DNA of 64,000 bases from Gordius sp. MW1 (taxonomy: Eukaryota; Nematomorpha; Gordioida; Gordea; Gordiidae), in assembly GCA_964036665.1 (NCBI GenBank), contig OZ038526.1:31992001-32056000 (forward strand), written 5' to 3'. This document shows, one piece after another, positions 11,527 to 22,504 of the stretch; positions within the stretch are counted from its first letter, which is position 1; the number at the start of each line of letters is the position of its first letter. The translations under genes were made by a program, and so were the position numbers. A model generated the notes under the pieces. The model was not told the origin of the DNA. It ran no database searches and saw only the letters and a list, made by a program, of their open reading frames with translations.

Positions 11527-13110
11527 CTAGCTGTGCCCGGCCAAGCGATGCTTTGGCTCAGTCCTTAAGTGGTTAATTAAGTATAAGCTATTAATAAGAC
11601 TTATCTAAAATGGGGTCTGAAATAATTTATAATGTGAAAGGTCCGAATAATTTTATGAACCCACTATTTTTAGTATATATTTATATAATAAGACAAACCA
11701 AATGCAAATTCTGTTTTAGTCATCAAATCCGACTAAAATTAAATGTTTTTGAAAAAATTGCTTATTAATGCTGTTACTTATTATACAATAATACCATTAT
11801 TTTATTTTTCTAGTTAGCTGATTTATTTGAAATACAATTTTCTTTAATATAATAAAATAATTAATTGAAGGATGGATAATTATTAAAAATATGCTTCTAT
11901 GATCGACCACGTGATAATAATGACAAAAACTGCATAATTTAAATTTTATTTATTTAATTTAAATAGGCTGTTAAACCCCAATAATTTTAACCGTATACTG
12001 TAACATTTTTATTATACTTTTAAGTAACTAATTCGAGAAAACTTCAGCTTTGTATGTATGACGTCATTATTGTATTTGCTGCTATAAATGAAACTGGACG
12101 GGAAATGTTAGATATTTTTAAAACAAAAAGGTATTTTAGGAATCTGAAAAAGCTATTTTACCCCTGGCCTATCTGGGCATCTACGGCTAAATTTTCGCTC
12201 GAATCGGATCTGAAGTTTCAGAATTTAGCCCTTTTTTAAAACCAAAAGGCCGAGAAATGTCCGATATTTTTAAAACTAAAAGGAATTTTAGCAATCTGAA
12301 ATAGCTGTTTTACACCTGGCCGCCCTGAGAACCTACGGGTAAAGTTTCGCGCGAATCAGGCCGGTAGTTTCAGAATTTATTCTCATTTAAATATCTCATT
12401 TAATAAAAATTAATGATAGATAAATAATGACATTTATATATTAATAGCATTTACTCAGAATAATCAACGTTGGACTATTTTATATTACATTTAAATTATA
12501 TATACTTTCATCTTTCTCATTTAAAATATCTCATTTAATGATAATGAGAAAAATTCATCTTCTTCACCTATATATTTTCTCAAATAATCTATAATTTTAT
12601 TTATTTCAGGTTAATTCATAAATTTTATGTTGTCACAGTTAAGAAAAGATGACGTTTAAGAAATTTAATTCATAAATTTTATGTTGTCTTGTCACCGTTA
12701 AGAAAAGATGACGTTTAAGAAATTTAATTCATAAATTTTATATTGTCACCGTTAAGAAAAGATGACGTTTAAGAAATTTAATTCATAAATTTTATGTTGT
12801 CACCGTTAAGAAAAGATTACGTTTTACAAACTACTATAAGTGATACACTATTACTACAGAACTGTCTGTATATTCAAATTTTCGACGAACGCGAGGAGGT
12901 GCGTTTGATTGACATTTTATTGAACGTCAAAACGCATAAAACCCAATATCTCGAAAATTAAAAGAAATTTTAGAAATCTGAAAAAGCTATTTTACCCCTG
13001 GCCGCCCTGGGAACCTAGGGGTAAATTTTCGCGCGAATCGGGCCGGTAGTTTCAGAGATTAGCCCTTACATACATATATACACTTTACTTTATATATATA
13101 GATAATTGGA
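11527..13110 (+). repeat. Interspersed repeat with CTAGCTG-CCCGGC start and TATATATAGATA end
   Basis: It opens ACTAGCTGTGCCCGGCC and closes CTTTATATATATAGATA, the same start and end style as the repeat at 29735-31350. Inside, a block with TTTTACCCCTGGCC, (A/G)CCTA(C)GGG(T)AAA and CGCGAATC(G)GG(C)C recurs at about 12143-12240, 12285-12380 and 12970-13070. Such CTAGCTG-CCCGGC elements are widespread in invertebrates, but I cannot assign the superfamily without a library. Confidence 0.6.
12609..12836 (+). repeat. Tandem repeat, four units of ~58-62 bp
   Basis: Each unit reads TTAATTCATAAATTTTATGT, TGTCACCGTTAAGAAAAG, ATGACGTTTAAGAAA. Units differ by a CTTG insertion in the second and single substitutions. 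It sits inside the larger interspersed repeat. Confidence 0.9.
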
Positions 13111-14800
13111 GATTTTATGTGTTGTAGCTGTGGTTAAGTAGTTAAATCACTTAACTTTTACGCGCCTATGCAAATGAGATAGCGTGTTGTATCTGGCCAA
13201 CTGATGGTGGGAATAATGTTTAAAGTAATGGGTGTGTGAATAAAATGTAATTAGTTATGTGAATAAATGGACACTAAGCAGAAGCAGACGAATATGTAAA
13301 AGGCACGATGTGCAGTACATCGAACGGTCTGAGAAGTGCATCGACAAGGTTTAAATAGCGAGAATTTGACCATGATAAAATCAGTTATTTAATTTGTTAT
13401 TTAGTCCTGCGGGAGGAGATATTTATTTTTCTCTTCAGGGCACGTTAGTCCTGCGGGGCGGGGGATAGGTTTATTTCACATCTTTAAAACATGTGGGTCC
13501 AGCGGCAATCTTCTAACAAGAGCCAAACGTGAAACGTCCCTTAATTCAATACCTTTCATTTTGCCCTTAGAGTCACCCATTCTAGCCTATTGGTTGTACG
13601 GATTAATCGCTCCGGCCATCGTCCCATATTTACCTTATCCAATTGATATTATTATTACTTAACTACTTCGTCAATTCTGCATATTGATTTCTGTATTAAA
13701 TAAAAGGAGTGTGGACATAATATTGATAGCCTTTTTGCGGACTTAATATTATGCAAGGTTAATTTATTTTTTTAATTACCCAGTTTTGTTCAATTATATT
13801 AAAAAATAAAAAACTTTCTGAATCCACTCACTTAAAAATCGCAGCTTTTATTAATAAATGATGAGGAAAATTAATTTTGACTAAATCATTATTGTAAAAA
13901 TTATAAAAAAATCCCACTCCTTATCAATTTAAATACAAAAATATAAAATATTTTCTAAAATTTGCTGGCCGGACGCGGGCACACATATTGCAAGGCCCAA
14001 TCCGAGCCTGTTTGGTTACTTTCTCCAAAACCGACCTATTTTAACATGAAGCTCATCCATGGCCAGCACGTTAGCAGGCCGGAATTTTATAATTTTAACT
14101 CGGCCAATGCCAACTATATTTGTTTTAATGAAATTGACTATGTCATGATCATCAAAAGTAGCCTTAAAAGTCAATTATTTAAATCATGAGGAGTATAATT
14201 TCTAATTTCGAAAAATTTTCAATTAAGTATAAATAAGCATGCTGCAACACTTAGAAAACCCAAATTATTAGCGTGACATTACTAAAGTTGGCTTGCATAA
14301 GTATCCTCTTTCTCTTTTTTTAGGGGACGAATATGAACTTTAATTTCTTCTCGTTTCAATACACCCACTCGGGCGAGAAAATTTTTGTATAATTGGTGTT
14401 AAAAATAGTCGAGTTTGAGCTAAAGTGTAAACACAAATTAATTAAGTTAATAAATTAATTCTACTAGCACAACAGTATCAAGAGTCCAATTAATATCATT
14501 AACCTTTTCCATATAATTTGAAAGGAAAGTTTATTTGTTGTCAATGCAGATCTCTCCCCTCCCTTTCTTGCCTACGCCACTCTAGGTTGTTACTAAAAAT
14601 GAGATTTAGTTACATGTTTATCAGTAATATTAACTATAATATCCGATGATATCTTGTTTTTTACTTCAAAAACTGTACATTCATTTAAGGTTTCAAGTAA
14701 GTTTGAAATATTGTCATAGGGTTCCTATTTGGCTTAAAGTTTTATCCATGCTATAGCAGGCTTTTTTGGTAAAAATATTTAAAATTAATGTGTAAATAGA
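13111..14800. other. Non-coding stretch
   Basis: No gene is recognised. At 13965-14090 there are GGCC-rich words (GGCCGGACGCGGGC, CCAGCACGTTAGCAGGCCGG) that look like a fragment of the GGGCC-rich hAT-like family. The remainder is AT-rich without clear structure. Confidence 0.45.
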
Positions 14801-14810
14801 ATATTGTTTT

Positions 14811-14966
14811 CATGGGCGTAGCCAAGGGGGGGGGGGGGTGCCCCCCTCTAAATCAAAAAAATAGTTGAAATTTATTAAAATTATGGCTAAAATTTCAAAA
14901 AATGATCATTTTGCCCCTCTCTAGATCATTATTACCCCCCTCTAATTCCAGCTGGCTACGCCCATG
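14811..14966 (+). mobile_element. G-run MITE (hAT-like), 156 bp with 8-bp TSD
   Basis: It begins CATGGGCGTAGCCA with a long G-run and ends TGGCTACGCCCATG, a 14-bp inverted terminal repeat. It is flanked by perfect 8-bp repeats ATTGTTTT (14803-14810 and 14967-14974). An 8-bp duplication and CA...TG ends fit hAT-derived MITEs. Confidence 0.88.
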
Positions 14967-14974
14967 ATTGTTTT

Positions 14975-15394
14975 AACTCCAATTTTTCTACATTCTAATA
15001 TGGTTGTGTCATACAAAGGTGTAAGGCGTCGGTAAATAAATGTACATTGTAACACATGCTAAATCTTTACAGACAAAACATTTAATATAATATGCACTTT
15101 TGAAATTTATTTTCATGCATTCACTACTTACCAATTTATATTTAATAGACATAAAGAAGATTTGCATCTTGTCGTTATTTTTTTAAAGGGTTATATGCAT
15201 ACAGGTTTTATCTATCTGTTATTTAACATAGTAGTATTTCATTTTAATAAATTAAATATTTTTGCTTTTATCATTCTACCCGTCACTCGTCCTCCACTTT
15301 AGTGAAAATTAAATCTGACGCCTAAAGCAACAAGGCTAGTTACGCAACTCATTAATACCCTAATAATAAAAGTTGCTATATTTACTTTTTCCCC
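14975..15394. other. Non-coding stretch upstream of the first 7TM gene
   Basis: AT-rich sequence with no coding signal that I can see. Similarity to the second 7TM locus starts only at about 15395. Confidence 0.4.
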
Positions 15395-15747
15395 AAATTA
15401 TATATAAGATTTGTATGTATACCTGTTAAATTTAGTTTATCTTAATTTTGGCACTAGTTCTAGCTTATTACTTCTAGGATATATTGGTTTAATTATAAAT
15501 AAATTATTAATATATTTATAAAAGATAATTAATTTATAACATTAAATCAATTGGTCATCACTCGCTTTGAATCTATAATACAGTAGCTTCAATTATAATA
15601 TGCCCAAACCACAAGTTTTAAACGATCTTAAACGAAAACTCATGATTAAACTACAATTATTGGAATAATTAAATATTTATGAAGTTTCCGTGGGATAGCA
15701 CAATTTTTCATATATATATATATACTTATAAAGTTTTTATCAAGCAA
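15395..15747 (+). promoter_or_regulatory. Upstream region shared with the paralogous 7TM gene
   Basis: Blocks match 22505-22838 in order and spacing: ATAAGATTT(G/T)TATGTATACCT, TAATTTATAACATTAAAT, CATGATTA(A/G)AC and the stretch before the ATG. Conserved non-coding sequence kept after duplication may hold the promoter, but it may only reflect a recent duplication. Confidence 0.5.
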
Positions 15748-16908
15748 ATGAACACCTCCCTAACTAATATTAACGATTCATTTAAAAGTTGTGAAATATA
15801 CTATCATCCTAACTATTTGAGAAAGGGTTATTTTGAAACGTTTATTATTTTTTTCATATTTATGGTGGCATTTGGCGTTTTCATGGAATCTTGTGTCATT
15901 TATAAACTACACAAACTTTTGAGTGAAGAGATGAAGCTTAGTTACTTCTACCTCAAGTGCAGTTGCTACATTGACCTGCTATTTTTTATCATTTCGCTTA
16001 TGAGACTGAATGAAATTGTCTTTGTCAAATTTAATATTTTATTAAAGCATTGCTATTGGCATTTAATATTCGCCCGAACTTTCACATTCTTATACTATAC
16101 ACTTATCCAACTCGGTGTATGGATGAAGCTAGCCATTTTATGGGATCGTAGCATGTGTTTTGTTAAAATCGGCAATGTATCAGCGATGCGAAAACGATTA
16201 ACTTACAAAATTATACCTTTCTTCTTGGGAATTTGTGCATCTTTGTTGTTCATACCCATTAATAAGCAATTCTTTATATTGGAATGTGTTTCTGCTCACG
16301 GAGTAAATTGCATAATAAAGATGAGAAGTCCTTCAAACAAACTAACCTATTACCTTCCACTCATAGGAGCCGGTTTGGAGACATATTGCCTTTTACTCAT
16401 TATATATGTAGTAGGCTCAATAATCAGAGGCTTTAGAAGGCTTAATAAGGTAGGACACGTAACATCTTCTCAACCAATAAATTTTAATGCCTCTACATCT
16501 GGAAATAAAATTAAAAATGCTGTGAACAGTTTAATGACTTCGGGTTTAGAAGTATTTGTGGTAAGATCCTTGAGTTGCTTAAATCCTAATCAATTTACGT
16601 TGGAACGAGAAAGGAAAGTTAAAGTTAAAATGTATTCAATAATTGCACTCATTGTAGTCTACCTTTTAACGAAGACTCCTATGACTTTATATAACCTATA
16701 TTACAGCGTATCATGCAGACATAAAATGAAAAATCAAAAAGTGTTGTTGTGTAAATATAGCCATCCTGCTTACAGTTTTTTAACATTGTTAGAATTATCC
16801 CAACATATTTTTTTCATCGTAGGATTTGTGTGGATCGATGAAAATCTGAAGAGAAAATTGTATACAAGCACAATGCGTCACATTAAATTAAAACTGTCAT
16901 ACATATAG
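15748..16908 (+). CDS. Orphan seven-transmembrane (rhodopsin-like) receptor, copy 1
   Basis: A single-exon 387-residue protein. An in-frame ATG lies 69 nt upstream (15679), but the start at 15748 (MNTSLTN) aligns with the paralogue's MNTSQVN and is preferred. It has an N-glycosylation motif NTS near the N-terminus, seven hydrophobic segments and a charged C-terminus. Class A features: a Cys before TM3 (LKHCYW), Cys residues in the second extracellular loop, and WDRSMCF at the inner end of TM3 where DRY is usual. TM6 lacks CWxP and TM7 has HIFFIVGFVW in place of NPxxY, followed by an amphipathic DENLKRKLY helix. About 80 percent identical by eye to the gene at 22839-23996. Likely a plasma-membrane peptide-type or chemosensory receptor; no ligand can be named. 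The frame is intact and looks functional. Confidence 0.8.
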   Translation: MNTSLTNINDSFKSCEIYYHPNYLRKGYFETFIIFFIFMVAFGVFMESCVIYKLHKLLSEEMKLSYFYLKCSCYIDLLFFIISLMRLNEIVFVKFNILLKHCYWHLIFARTFTFLYYTLIQLGVWMKLAILWDRSMCFVKIGNVSAMRKRLTYKIIPFFLGICASLLFIPINKQFFILECVSAHGVNCIIKMRSPSNKLTYYLPLIGAGLETYCLLLIIYVVGSIIRGFRRLNKVGHVTSSQPINFNASTSGNKIKNAVNSLMTSGLEVFVVRSLSCLNPNQFTLERERKVKVKMYSIIALIVVYLLTKTPMTLYNLYYSVSCRHKMKNQKVLLCKYSHPAYSFLTLLELSQHIFFIVGFVWIDENLKRKLYTSTMRHIKLKLSYI

Positions 16909-17077
16909 CGATACGTCCCCTTATAATAAATTGCTGTACTTTAAAATACTTGATATTAGTCACATTTGCCATACCTCTTTTAAATAGGCTGTTGGGGCAA
17001 TGTGGACCGCAATAAATATTAACAGACATAAAAGGCATGGGCATACCCAGGTTTAAATTAGGGGGGGGGGGCAAAAC

Positions 17078-18465
17078 CAGTCTTGTTAAGGAGTAAAAGC
17101 TGGAGCGCCACTCCTTTTTAAAAATGAGGAGCCGGAGCGGGAGTCGCTCCTTTTAGGGCTGGAGCTGAGGAGCGCCGCTTCTCCGCTCCTTTAAATTTAA
17201 TATATAATTATATTATTTTTTAAATATTAATAATGTTTGTTAATTAAAATTTAATGAAAATATATTTTTATTTCAATTTAATTTATTATTTATTATTAAA
17301 TGTTGAGCCGAGTTTTATGTTGAATTTTCTCTAATCATTTGAAACATTAAACATCTGTTTTTCCTTTTTTATATTGAAATTTTTTTGAAAAACCTTGTTA
17401 CTGTAAGTCATATTAATTTAATATTCATTTTTAAGATATATAATAAAAAATAGTTTTATTATGGATCTAGAGATAGAGATTATAGAAGATGAAGAAGAAA
17501 CCGAAGTGGAATTTCCATTTCCACCATTTAAAAAATATTTAAAGCTTATTGATACAGATGATAAAGTCAGATTAAAGGCGAAATGCCTATTGTGCATTAA
17601 TAACAAAATGATTTCTTTCTCTAAAATAAGCAGGTTTAATTTAAAAAAACACCTGAAGGTAAAATCAATATTTCTTTATTTTATAATAATTTTTTTAAAT
17701 AGTTTTAATTATATTTGGGCAATTCATTACATACATTAATTGAGCTTATAAATTTATATTTAGAAAGTGCATGATAATCAATATTCAAAAATTGAAAATC
17801 ATATCAATAGTTTTAGTTATAATAAGTCTTCCTCTTCTGAGAAAAAACAGTCAATATTAAATTTTGGTCAAAAAACATATAAACCTACAAAAACTGAAGG
17901 AGATAATGCGATCATTGATTATGTCATTGAGACATTGGTTCCGATATCAGTTGTAGATAATCCTAGCTTTGTCAAAATGATAAAAACGTTTTCCCCTTCA
18001 GCAAAGGTAATGTGCCGCCGAACACTAATAGCAAAGATAGGTTTGCGTTATGATAAAATGATGGATGATATTATAGAAATGCTTTGGAGTATCTTATGTG
18101 TGTACCACAGCTGATTGCTGGAGTGGATTTGAAAGGTAGTGCCTAGGTCTTAGGGGATAGGCGTGGGTGTTTGTTAGATTCTCATTTAGAAAATTTATTA
18201 CTTTTAAAAGCGAATAAAATATTATAAATATTTTGATATATCATATAATATAAATAAAACGTTTTGATAAAAAAATATGATTTTGTTTCGTGTACCTACT
18301 AAAAAAAATGAAAATCAAAGGAGCGGTTATGGAGCGCCGCTCCATTAGTTGGAGTGAGAGCGCTCCTTTTAATATGCAGTAGAGGGAGCGAGAGTTCGCT
18401 TCTTTTGAGAAGGTAGGAGCGGGAGCGGGAATCGCTACTTTTAAAAAGGAGCGTTAACAAGACTG
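17078..18465 (+). mobile_element. hAT transposon, internally deleted, 1388 bp with 8-bp TSD
   Basis: The inverted termini are CAGTCTTGTTAA (start) and TTAACAAGACTG (end). Perfect 8-bp flanking duplications GGCAAAAC lie at 17070-17077 and 18466-18473. Subterminal regions on both sides are packed with GGAGCG/CGCTCC words (17100-17190 and 18320-18460), the usual transposase-binding clusters of hAT elements. It encodes only an N-terminal BED-finger protein (17461-18114); the RNase H-like catalytic and hATC dimerisation parts are missing. Confidence 0.93.
17461..18114 (+). CDS. BED-type zinc finger protein encoded by the hAT element
   Basis: Two exons, 17461-17658 and 17764-18114, join in phase 0 through a GT-AG intron. 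They give a 182-residue protein. The acidic N-terminus (IEDEEETEVEFPF) precedes a BED finger, CLLC near residue 42 and HLKKVH across the exon junction (C-x2-C ... H-x4-H). Joining the exons completes the finger, which supports the splice. The second exon continues with DNAIIDYVIE ... SVVDNPSFVKMI and CRRTLIAKIGLRYDKMMDD, the conserved stretch after the BED domain in ZBED-like hAT transposases, and then a stop. No DDE residues are present. It may be a DNA-binding-only transposase fragment or just the remnant of an internal deletion. Confidence 0.7.
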
Positions 18466-18473
18466 GGCAAAAC

Positions 18474-18896
18474 GTTTAATAGTTTATTTAGAGGGGGGCA
18501 AAACATAAATTTTTTTAATTTTTCAATAATTTTGCATTGAAAAATTTTTTTTGGCGCCCATGATAAAAGATATTCATTCATAAGTGTAATAGTGGATAGC
18601 CAGAATGCTATTTATAAATTTCGCTATAAATTGTGAACTGTTGTTACACAATGATAGTCAGACAAATTTAATTTCTCTTTGACAAATAAGTGTCTTCTAA
18701 TAGCTTTGTGAAGCTCTCGGCTAATATAAACTTAAATGAGCGTTTCATTTCCGTTCCATAAATAACTATGTTGGTTCAATGTGCATAAGTTGTCCAAGGG
18801 AGTAATTTTTACAGGATTTATACGTGCCTTAATTAACCACAGATATAACCATTAGAGCTATTACATATAATTTCTTGTTCTGATAGAAAACATAGG
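18474..18896. other. Non-coding stretch
   Basis: Contains the right flank of the split G-run repeat (to about 18560) and then AT-rich sequence with no visible gene. Confidence 0.4.
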
Positions 18897-18904
18897 GCCA
18901 CACA

Positions 18905-19535
18905 TAGAGCCCTGCACGGGCCGCCCGAATCGGGCCGGCGGGCAGAATTTGATACAATTGGGCCTCGGGGTCGTCGGGCCTGATGAGGCGGCTAACCCGG
19001 AGCCCGGCCCGATTTGAACTAAAGCAAATTAATTTTTATAAGATATGATCTAAATAAACTCAACTTGATATTAAATAATTATCTTCGCACAGCGCACATA
19101 ATATAGCTTCCATACTTCCCCTGTCTATTATACTGACCTGAATTGCAAATCTTATTATATTTAAATAAAATCAGGGTATCTGTTAAAACTTTAGAAATAA
19201 GAAAAGTAACTATTTCAAAAAATTTATATTTAAAACTGTTACAAATATATTTTATAAAGTTATATTTTTAGCTTTAAATGATTAGCTGAATAAACTGTAA
19301 CGAGTGAAAATGGATTTATAAAAAACTTATCCTAATTTTAATTTGCGAGTAATAAAAATCTAATGCATTATATTTTTAGATGGTGAAATAATTTTCAAAA
19401 ATTTTATTTGAAAAATCGGGTCGGGCTTGGATCGGGCCAAAAATACAAAATTATTTCGGGCTTGGGTCGGACTAGGGCAAAATAAAAGTTGAGAAGTCGG
19501 GCTCGGGTCGAAGAAATTTATTTTGCAGGGCTCTG
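18905..19535. mobile_element. GGGCC-rich hAT-like non-autonomous element, 631 bp
   Basis: Ends TAGAGCCCTGCA and TGCAGGGCTCTG are inverted. Flanking 8-mers GCCACACA (18897-18904) and GCCACCCA (19536-19543) match at 7 of 8 positions. Subterminal regions are packed with CGGGCC/GGCCCG words (18916-19015 and 19417-19512). The centre is AT-rich and non-coding. The same design is seen at 38453-39700. Confidence 0.82.
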
Positions 19536-19668
19536 GCCACCCACCTATCAACATTAAGGAAGTAATATAGTGGTTATTGCAAGAGCTAGAGTTAAATTAG
19601 GTATATATACGAAAGTAATCTAATGTAGATCTTAATTAATCTTTGAGACTTGCGATGTTAAAGACGTA

Positions 19669-20486
19669 GGGGAGACCGGAGGCCCGGGGCTACTATTATC
19701 TTTGTAATTATTTTTAAAAATAATAATAATAAATAATTAAAATTTAAGCCAATGTGTATATTTTAATAAGGTATAAGTATTTGTTTAAAAAAAATAATAT
19801 TTTAAATTTTTATAGAATAAAAACGATTTTTCGAGGCTACTAGTAGCTTTGACAAAATTTTGTATTTTGTCATAAATTTTTTTGGCTGTATATTTTGAAT
19901 TAATTTAAGTTTTATCTTGTGTAGGGATATTTTTATATAAAAACCATCTGATGATTAAATTTTATTCGCAATATAACATATTAAATTATTAATTGTTTTT
20001 AAAAATAGGGGTGGGGGCTAGTGCTAGCCATTTTTGATTGTGTCTTACAAATGACAAGATTTAAAAAACAAAAATTTTGCTTAATAATCCAACTTAGTGT
20101 AATCTGGAATAGAAATAGACCATGATTATACTTCAAAAAACGACTAAAAGTTTTTTTCTATTGCAGAATCTGTCTTTTAAGTGTACTTAAGTCAGATTGT
20201 CATCTTGACTCTTATGAAACAATCTTTTTATTGATTTGAGTTAGCATACAATAATAAGAAGTGAAAACGTTAGGGCTAATCTACCCCCTGAACAGGGCTA
20301 TAACTAGCTCCGGGCACTTTTAAAATTTCTAGGATTTTTATTTATTTAAACTCAGATTACGAAAAAACTAGAAGCATTTTTCTCTCACTTATTTCCATTA
20401 GTAAAAGTAGACCATAAAAATGTATTCCATTAGTTTTTTCAAAACGTGATTAAATTTTTTATGGCTATTTAGTTTTCGGTCTCCCC
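19669..20486. mobile_element. Non-coding element with inverted ends GGGGAGACCGG, 818 bp
   Basis: The start (GTA)GGGGAGACCGGAGG is inverted at the end as TTTTCGGTCTCCCC(TA). Both ends abut TA, compatible with a TA target duplication as in Tc1/mariner/pogo MITEs. Internally there are further inverted words (GGCTACTA, CTAGTAGC, GCTAGTGCTAGC). No ORF is present. Confidence 0.6.
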
Positions 20487-20494
20487 TAATACCA

Positions 20495-21100
20495 CATATA
20501 ATTCGATTTGTTAAAATCCTTCAAACAAAGGAATTAGTTCCTTGATCCTTCCAGCAAAGAAAAACTGTTTTAGTTTCATATTCTAAAGTTCATTAATAAA
20601 ATATATATATAGGGGCTAATAAAATGAATTTTTGAAATCGCTTCACAATTTGCTTTAATTTGTTAGTTTTCTCACAACAATTTTTTAGATTTATTAGTAT
20701 GCTATTGTTTGGGATGTCTACTCTAAATTAAACATACTTAAAATAAGCTGCAAATAAATTATGTCCAGCCAGAACCGGAATCGCTTAAGTTTTCTCCAAT
20801 CTGATCTACCGCTCTGACCTCTTCCAGCTAGGCCCGATTAAAAGTTACAGTTTTGTAAAAATTGGCCTGCCCGCAGGAATTAAAAAAATGTTGGAACGTT
20901 TTCAAAAAATGAACAAGATCCTAAATTTATTTTAATGTCCAAAAAATCTCATTATTCTTTTATAATAATGTGAAAATATTAAGGGATTTTAAATAATATG
21001 GGTTAAATGAGGACAATAAAAAGGGTCTCAGGCTCAATTTAAAAGAGTCTTTCCAAAACCATTTGTCTAAGATACTTAATTAACTTTTATCAATCCAACT
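20495..21100. other. Non-coding stretch
   Basis: AT-rich, with a small GC-richer patch at about 20765-20880 that includes CCTGCCCGCAGG. No coding signal seen. Confidence 0.4.
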
Positions 21101-22440
21101 TGATTTTCATAGACTTACTGCCAGAAAGCACGTCCTCAAATGAGCCAGGAAGGTTAAGCTAATTTTCATTTTTCCCCTATAGCCACATGTCACATTTGAT
21201 GGTCAGCTCCTCAAGTATTTCTTCCACGTATCCCTGCTCTTAGTTCACGTTAGCATTAGCTCACACCTTATCAAATCCTTAATTTTATGTTTACATGTCA
21301 GCTTTGGTCTCCCTCCCTTTCGCTTACCTTCGACTTGCACCTTCGATACTGCCAAGTAACTTTGCTCCGTCTCTCCAATTGGTCATACCTTCTCAATCTT
21401 CTTACAACCAACATTCTCTGAATCGGAACTATATTTAATTTATTCCTTTTCTCTTGATTCCATATAAGGTTCTTTTTCCTTATTTACATGGTCCCTCTTT
21501 ACATTTTCATCTCCATTGTAGCCAGGCTTTGTTTCATTTTGGCTTAAATGCCCATGTCTCCGCGCCTTACATTACCTTGGGCACAAGAACGGTGTTTTAA
21601 CTTGAGTGTTTGTCACATAGTACACCACTCGACTCCCTAAATTTTAGACAGCCTGCGTATTTTTTTGCCTTAATTTAACTTTCTACACCCCCCTCCCTAT
21701 CAAAATGTATCCTAGATCCAAGATATTCCCTCTTACTGTTCAAACACCAGTCATCTATTTGTGGATGCCTTTTATTGTTTTCATTTGTCAAATTCAAACG
21801 TATATATTCAGTTTTATCCCGGTGGACCTTAGGGCTTTCAACCCAATACATAGAGTTGTTAAATTGCTAACTTGCTTCAACTTCAGACGCGAGCACGCAC
21901 ACTGAGTTGCTTAATATGCGCGTTAGCACAATATGTGCTCGCTGTTCGGTGCACTAGGCAGAACAGTAGCATATAAAAATGCTCGAGGGTCGAGCAGAAA
22001 CTCGAGCAGATGGTAGCTGGAATTAAAGCAAATTAGCAATTTAACAACTCTACCAATCATCCACTCCTTTACCTGCCTTGCTAATTCTACATTTGAACCT
22101 GGGCACAGCATTACATCATCCGCATAGAGCATTGCCTAAGGAGACGCTTTTCACGTATTTGGTTATCCAATCCATCATTGTTATGAAGAGCATGGACTCA
22201 TTGTCAATCCTTGATGCAACCGACATTTAGACTGAACTCTTTTATGTACCATTGATTTTTAATTTTGTTTCTTAGTTATAATACATATCCTTAATTAACA
22301 TTATATAAAAATCAGGTACACCTATGTAACTCAGGCCATAGCGACGGCCTTCGAACTTTGGTGAAAACTTTTTCAAGATCAATGGCACACATATGAAGAT
22401 GCTTTGTTTTTCCTTGTCTAATTCCTAAGTCGCCTTAATA
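21100..22440 (-). mobile_element. LINE reverse-transcriptase fragment, interrupted by a MITE
   Basis: On the minus strand 22400-22330 reads HMCAIDLEKVFTKVRRPSLW, the RT motif (F)xDLEKAFDxVxR. 22130-22055 reads MLYADDVMLCPGSNVELARQ, the YADD catalytic box. After the 202-bp MITE (21851-22052) the frame resumes as IGLKALRSTG, and near 21400 RMLVVRRLRRYDQLERR resembles the C-terminal part of RTE/Jockey-like RT ORFs. Stops and frameshifts are many. It looks different from the two RTE copies at 8180 and 43786. Confidence 0.72.
21851..22052. mobile_element. hAT-like MITE, 202 bp (TAGAGTTGTTAAATTGC family)
   Basis: Starts TAGAGTTGTTAAATTGCTAA and ends TTAGCAATTTAACAACTCTA, a terminal inverted repeat of about 26 bp. 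The flanks CCAATACA and CCAATCAT are related (5 of 8). Internal words such as GTGCTCGCTGTTCGGTGCAC and CTCGAGCAG recur in the 509-bp relative at 55974-56482. It interrupts a LINE RT frame between the codons for WM and IG. Confidence 0.85.
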
Positions 22441-22504
22441 AACTTGTTAAGCCACTGACTTTTGTAATCTAATTAAATCGAGGTTGCTATTCATACATCT
22501 TTTT

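Larger units (their letters stand above)
17030..18560. repeat. G-run repeat split by a hAT insertion
   Basis: The flanks of the hAT element, 17030-17077 (GGGCATACCCAGG plus G-run and GGCAAAAC) and 18466-18560 (GGCAAAAC ... GGCGCCCATGAT), form one diverged G-run MITE when rejoined. This is a nested insertion. Confidence 0.6.

Noticed and set aside
12609-12836. CRISPR-like array
   Set aside because: Units are contiguous tandem repeats without unique spacers, in an animal genome.
15679-15747. Upstream in-frame ATG of 7TM copy 1
   Set aside because: The 23 extra residues have no counterpart in copy 2, where the start aligns with 15748.
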